Part shown: positions 60,575 to 64,000 of the stretch, piece by piece
Position numbering within the stretch: the stretch's first letter is position 1
How the letters are laid out: each line of letters begins with the position of its first letter
Origin: UM-FILTER-47-13 sp964445195
GTDB lineage: Bacteria > Pseudomonadota > Alphaproteobacteria > Micavibrionales > Micavibrionaceae
Assembly (NCBI GenBank): GCA_964445195.1
Contig: CAYUKA010000011.1
Location: forward strand, 1 to 64,000
Length of the DNA stretch: 64,000 nt
Direction: 5' to 3'
Made by a program: the position numbers and the translations under genes
The notes under the pieces: generated by a model
What the model was told of the DNA's origin: nothing
Databases searched by the model: none
What the model saw: the letters and a program-made list of their open reading frames with translations, nothing else

Positions 60575-62197
60575 ATGGGTGGTTTCGTCTTTGATAAAAA
60601 AGAGGTCATTCGCGGCCCGGAAACCCTGGTTCCTTACTTTGAGGGCACAGGCGCGGGTCCCTTGCGGCTGGGCGCAGAGCTTGAGGTCATGCTGATCATC
60701 GTCAATGCCGACGGCACGCTGTCCCTGCCCGATGACGAAACCAACAAACGCCTGTTCGCCCGCGCCGCCGCCGGCCCCGATGCCATCCACGCCACCGAGG
60801 AGCCGGGCACTTTTATGTTCGAAACCATCGGCAAACCCTATACAAAAGATAATGTACGCTTTATCGGCCCGGAGATCGCCGCCAACACAGCCGTGCTCGG
60901 TGAGATTCTGCAGGAGCCGGGTATCTATGCCATTGCCGCACCGGGCAGCGATGTTCAGCCCTCTGATAACCATATCGTCATCAGCCCGTTTGCCACCGTA
61001 CCGTTCGCCGATCCGGCATTATGCATGGAAAGCGTTATCTCCGGCCGAGGCGAAGGAGAACGATACAGCGAACGGCCGCGCCTGCTGATGGAAGCCTACC
61101 GGTCCTACTGCGAGAAAAACGGCATGGCCTACCCGGTAACCAATAGCGCCGTTCATGTCACGCATGGCGTCAGCGACCGGCAGCACGGCTTTGAAATGTC
61201 GCGTGTTCTCGCCGCAATGATGCCGTTCTTTTTCGTGCTGTGCGAGAACCGCCCGCCCTACCAGAACGGCAGCGCCGAGCGTACGAACATCCATACCGGC
61301 ATTTTCGCCCGCCAGAGCCTGCGCACGATTTTTGCCAACGCGGTCGAGCAGCGCGGCCTGTTCCCCGATTTCCTGTTCACAGCGCAAAATGCCGACGATT
61401 TCTTCGACCTGATGATCCGCAAAGTGCTGGAGCAGCCCATGCTCAGCTATTGGAATCATGACGGCAAGTTTACCCGTGTTGAAGAAGGGACAATCATCAG
61501 ACTCGGTGACATGCAGGGGCTGGGGCCGGAAAATGTTTCACAATTCGCACTGGCGCTCTCGCAATTCTGGTGGTCGTTCAAGTACAAGCTGCTGCCCGGC
61601 GACGGGCCGAGCGGCATGCTGCACGAGTTGCGCGATTTCGACAGCGGTCCCGAGGTGGTACAGAATATCAGCCTGATCGTCAATATGCTCGCGCTCGACT
61701 CTGATCGCCGCGCCGAGATGATCCGTAAGCTGGAGGATGATTTCGGCATCCCAATCATGAGCGCCCCCGGCATGGCCAAAGCCATCATTCAGTCAAACAT
61801 GGAAACGGCCCTGCACCGCGGCAATCCATCTTTCAATGCTCCAAACATGAGCCGGGACATTTTCCTGCTCAGCCCGTTCGGCAGCAAGGGTAAAACGATG
61901 ATTGATTTCCTGCGGGCGCTGGTCAATGTCATGGAACGGCATTACTGGAACGATCCCGAAGCCAAGCAACAGATGGATAATTTGCGTTTCACGGCAGCCT
62001 TCGGCATGAATAACGCGCAGCTCTGGTACGATTCGTTCGGCAGTGTCGAAGAGCAGGAAGAAGCGATCAGGGCGTTAACGGCCGATCCGCAGGCCTATAC
62101 AAAGCTTTACAGCAGCCGCAAAAGCTGGGCGCAGCTTTTCATGGAAGGCCGGTTGCCGCAGCTCAGCCCGCGCCGCCCCGGCGTAGAATGGGCATAA
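60575..62197 (+). CDS. gshA: Glutamate-cysteine ligase
   Basis: 540 residues. The first step of glutathione synthesis joins glutamate and cysteine with ATP. The order of motifs fits the GCS2-like branch: an N-terminal RLGAELEVMLIIV (the metal- and glutamate-binding Glu residues), NSAVHVTHGVSDRQHGFEMSR, CENRPPYQNGSAERTNIHTGIFARQSL and, near the C-terminus, TAAFGMNNAQLWYDSFG. The assignment to gshA rather than a related carboxylate-amine ligase is by these motifs only. It starts 65 bases after rsmE and might share its transcript. Confidence 0.7.
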   Translation: MGGFVFDKKEVIRGPETLVPYFEGTGAGPLRLGAELEVMLIIVNADGTLSLPDDETNKRLFARAAAGPDAIHATEEPGTFMFETIGKPYTKDNVRFIGPEIAANTAVLGEILQEPGIYAIAAPGSDVQPSDNHIVISPFATVPFADPALCMESVISGRGEGERYSERPRLLMEAYRSYCEKNGMAYPVTNSAVHVTHGVSDRQHGFEMSRVLAAMMPFFFVLCENRPPYQNGSAERTNIHTGIFARQSLRTIFANAVEQRGLFPDFLFTAQNADDFFDLMIRKVLEQPMLSYWNHDGKFTRVEEGTIIRLGDMQGLGPENVSQFALALSQFWWSFKYKLLPGDGPSGMLHELRDFDSGPEVVQNISLIVNMLALDSDRRAEMIRKLEDDFGIPIMSAPGMAKAIIQSNMETALHRGNPSFNAPNMSRDIFLLSPFGSKGKTMIDFLRALVNVMERHYWNDPEAKQQMDNLRFTAAFGMNNAQLWYDSFGSVEEQEEAIRALTADPQAYTKLYSSRKSWAQLFMEGRLPQLSPRRPGVEWA

Positions 62198-62338
62198 CGC
62201 GCCACACTTTACATTTTTTTCAGACACGCCCCCTTGCATACGTCTTATTTTTCGGTGTACCTGATAGGTGGAATCGGGCATAGTTGTGCCTGCTTGTATC
62301 ATTGATATCATGAATAAAAATACGGTTTCACCACCATT

Positions 62339-63211
62339 ATGATGAAATACTGCATCTGGTTTTTCGCCGCTGTGAGCCTGACCGGCGCAGCGTTCCTGTT
62401 CCTGATCGACCCGGCCCTTGCCGGCGAACCGCTGCCCTGGCAGAAAGGCCTGCAACCCGCCGCCACACCGGTTATGGAACGGGTGCACGATTTCCACAAT
62501 CTGCTGCTGGCGATTATCACCGCTATCGCGCTGTTCGTGATCGCGCTGATGGCCTATATCCTGCTGCGCTTCAGCGCGCGGCGCAATCCGGAGCCGTCAA
62601 AAACCACCCATAACGTGCCGCTGGAGGTCGTCTGGACGGTTATTCCGATCGTCATCCTGATCGTCATCGCCGTGCCGTCTTTCAACCTGCTTTATTACAT
62701 GAACCGGTTTGAAGATGCCGAAATGACCGTCAAGGTCACCGGCTATCAATGGTACTGGGGTTATGAATATCCCGATCACGACGGCCTCGCCTTCGCCGCC
62801 TATATGATCCCGGATGAAGAAATCGACGAAAGCAAGGGCCAGCAACGCCTGCTCTCGACCGATACGCAACTTGTCCTGCCGGTTGATACAGTAGTGCGAA
62901 TTCAGGTGACGGCCGCCGATGTGCTGCATTCTTTCGCCGTTCCCGCCTTCGGGATCAAAACCGACGCGGTTCCGGGACGGCTGAACGAAACCTGGGTCAA
63001 GGTCACGCAACCCGGCACCTATTTCGGCATGTGTTCGGAACTGTGCGGAGTCGGGCATGCCTTTATGCCGTCCGAGGTCCGGGTGGTGCCGAAAGAGGAT
63101 TTCGAAGCCTGGGTGGCGCAGGCCGCCGACCAGCATATACCGTATGATGACTTCCTCGCCAGCCGCGGGGATACCACAGCACAGACAGAAGAAGAAGGAC
63201 AGGATTCATGA
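62339..63211 (+). CDS. coxB: Cytochrome c oxidase subunit II
   Basis: 290 residues. A signal peptide/lead segment ends near ALA-G, followed by two membrane helices (around 47-75 and 95-115) and a C-terminal cupredoxin domain. The CuA site is complete: DVLHSFAVPAFGIK provides the first His and YFGMCSELCGVGHAFMP the two Cys, Glu, His and Met. It takes electrons from cytochrome c in the periplasm. The stop overlaps the start of ctaD (ATGA), so the two subunits are translated together. About 140 non-coding bases lie upstream. Confidence 0.96.
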   Translation: MMKYCIWFFAAVSLTGAAFLFLIDPALAGEPLPWQKGLQPAATPVMERVHDFHNLLLAIITAIALFVIALMAYILLRFSARRNPEPSKTTHNVPLEVVWTVIPIVILIVIAVPSFNLLYYMNRFEDAEMTVKVTGYQWYWGYEYPDHDGLAFAAYMIPDEEIDESKGQQRLLSTDTQLVLPVDTVVRIQVTAADVLHSFAVPAFGIKTDAVPGRLNETWVKVTQPGTYFGMCSELCGVGHAFMPSEVRVVPKEDFEAWVAQAADQHIPYDDFLASRGDTTAQTEEEGQDS

Positions 63212-64000
63212 GTGGAGCGGCCGCTGCGACAGCCGATCATCAGGACGATCACGATCACAAGCCGGGCTTTTTCGTCCGCTGGTTTTGTTCAACCAACCAC
63301 AAGGATATCGGCACGCTGTACCTGATTTTCGCGCTGATTGCCGGCGTGGTTGGCGGGCTGTTCTCAATGATCATGCGCATGGAGCTTCAGGACCCCGGCA
63401 TGCAGTTCCTGGTCGATGAAGCCGGTAACCCTGACGGTCATTTATGGAACGTCTTCATCACCGCGCACGGGCTGATCATGGTGTTCTTCGTCGTTATGCC
63501 GGCGCTGATCGGCGGCTTCGGCAACTGGTTCGTGCCGTTGATGATCGGCGCGCCGGACATGGCTTTTCCGCGCATGAACAATATTTCCTTCTGGCTGATC
63601 GTCCCGGCCTTCTTTTTGCTGCTGGCCTCGGCCTTTGTCGGCGGCGCCGGGACCGGCTGGACGGTATACCCGCCGCTGTCGGATACGCTCGGCCATCCGG
63701 GCATGGCGGTTGACCTTGCGATCTTCTCGCTGCACCTGGCCGGTGCCAGTTCGATTCTCGGCGCGGCCAATTTCATCACCACGATCTTCAACATGCGCGC
63801 ACCGGGCATGACACTGCATAAAATGCCGCTGTTCGTCTGGGCGATGCTGATCACCGCCTTCCTGCTGGTGCTGGCCGTGCCGGTGCTCGGCGGAGCGATC
63901 ACGATGCTGCTGACCGACCGGAATTTCGACACCGCGTTCTTCCGGCCCGAGGGTGGTGGCGACCCGCTACTGTTCCAGCATTTATTCTGGTTCTTCGGTC
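63208..64000 (+). CDS. ctaD: Cytochrome c oxidase subunit I, 5' part
   Basis: Open from the ATG at 63208 through the right window edge, 264 codons, about half of the normal protein. It begins MSGAAAATADHQDDHDHKPG and continues WFCSTNHKDIGTLYLIFALIAG, the typical first membrane helix. The first haem-a His is in VFITAHGLIMVFFVVMPALIGGFGNWFVPLMIGAPDMAFPRMNNISFW. GAGTGWTVYPPLS and DLAIFSLHLAGASSILGAANFITTI follow. The catalytic Cu-binding histidines lie beyond the edge or just at it (LFQHLFWFFG). It reduces oxygen and pumps protons with coxB. Confidence 0.96.
   Translation, partial: MSGAAAATADHQDDHDHKPGFFVRWFCSTNHKDIGTLYLIFALIAGVVGGLFSMIMRMELQDPGMQFLVDEAGNPDGHLWNVFITAHGLIMVFFVVMPALIGGFGNWFVPLMIGAPDMAFPRMNNISFWLIVPAFFLLLASAFVGGAGTGWTVYPPLSDTLGHPGMAVDLAIFSLHLAGASSILGAANFITTIFNMRAPGMTLHKMPLFVWAMLITAFLLVLAVPVLGGAITMLLTDRNFDTAFFRPEGGGDPLLFQHLFWFFG

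Overview
The window reads as a chromosomal segment of an alphaproteobacterium, roughly 55-60 % G+C by eye. The evidence is a circularly permuted two-piece tmRNA gene, an alpha-type SspB adaptor, a hflK-hflC-DUF2065-degP cluster beside miaA and ilvB, a giant NAD-dependent glutamate dehydrogenase of about 1,600 residues, and coxB followed by ctaD. A position near Rhodospirillales or Micavibrionales is possible but was not established. Almost everything is protein-coding and tightly packed. No insertion sequence, prophage, CRISPR array or rRNA operon was seen.

Layout. 1-8 kb: the branched-chain amino acid genes ilvC, ilvN and ilvB on the minus strand. They are interrupted by an OsmC-hydrolase fusion gene, a lipoprotein gene, an oppositely oriented sulfotransferase gene and a secreted-protein gene that sits next to a relic of a second ilvB 3' end. 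ilvB has an attenuator-like leader with a Val/Ile-rich leader peptide. 8-14 kb: miaA, degP, DUF2065, hflC, hflK and, divergently, mrp. 14-17.4 kb: a polytopic membrane protein, folA and thyA, with an unusual 278-bp inverted-repeat segment between thyA and folA. 17.5-25.3 kb: a HAD hydrolase, a lipoprotein with a degenerate metallopeptidase-like motif, permuted ssrA with repeats behind it, a second HtrA-type protease, sspB, a lipase-like hydrolase, an ABC ATPase, tRNA-Arg(CCG) and a small P-loop kinase. The ssrA, htrA and sspB group makes this a protein quality-control neighbourhood.

25.4-34 kb: an SDR, an Fe-S cryptochrome/photolyase, mlaC, a patatin, a 3-hydroxybutyrate dehydrogenase, a large unknown membrane protein behind a 36-bp palindrome, and kynureninase. 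33.7-44.3 kb: a surface-structure locus with an usher-like outer-membrane protein, a PapD-like chaperone, a spore-coat-U-type subunit and a DUF4402 subunit. A SET-domain (LSMT/SETD3-like) protein lies between the two subunit genes, and a TPR-sulfotransferase fusion gene follows. 44.5-49.9 kb: an AMIN-domain lipoprotein, then phhA, maiA, fahA and hpd for phenylalanine/tyrosine catabolism, with one palindromic element in each of the three spacers. Homogentisate dioxygenase is not in the window. 49.9-64 kb: a methyltransferase, a degenerate nucleotidyltransferase-like protein, an SRAP protein, NAD-glutamate dehydrogenase, an unknown protein with an ACT-like segment, ubiA, rsmE, a glutamate-cysteine ligase, coxB and the start of ctaD, which runs off the right edge.

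Most promising observations: the tmRNA (24-residue predicted tag with two ANDN motifs, and three copies of the terminal CCTAGCAACAGAA hairpin), the SET-domain gene inside the chaperone-usher locus, the diverged ilvB relic beside a probably acquired gene, the ilvB attenuator and the thyA-folA inverted repeat. All functional calls come from reading sequence motifs; no database search was run.
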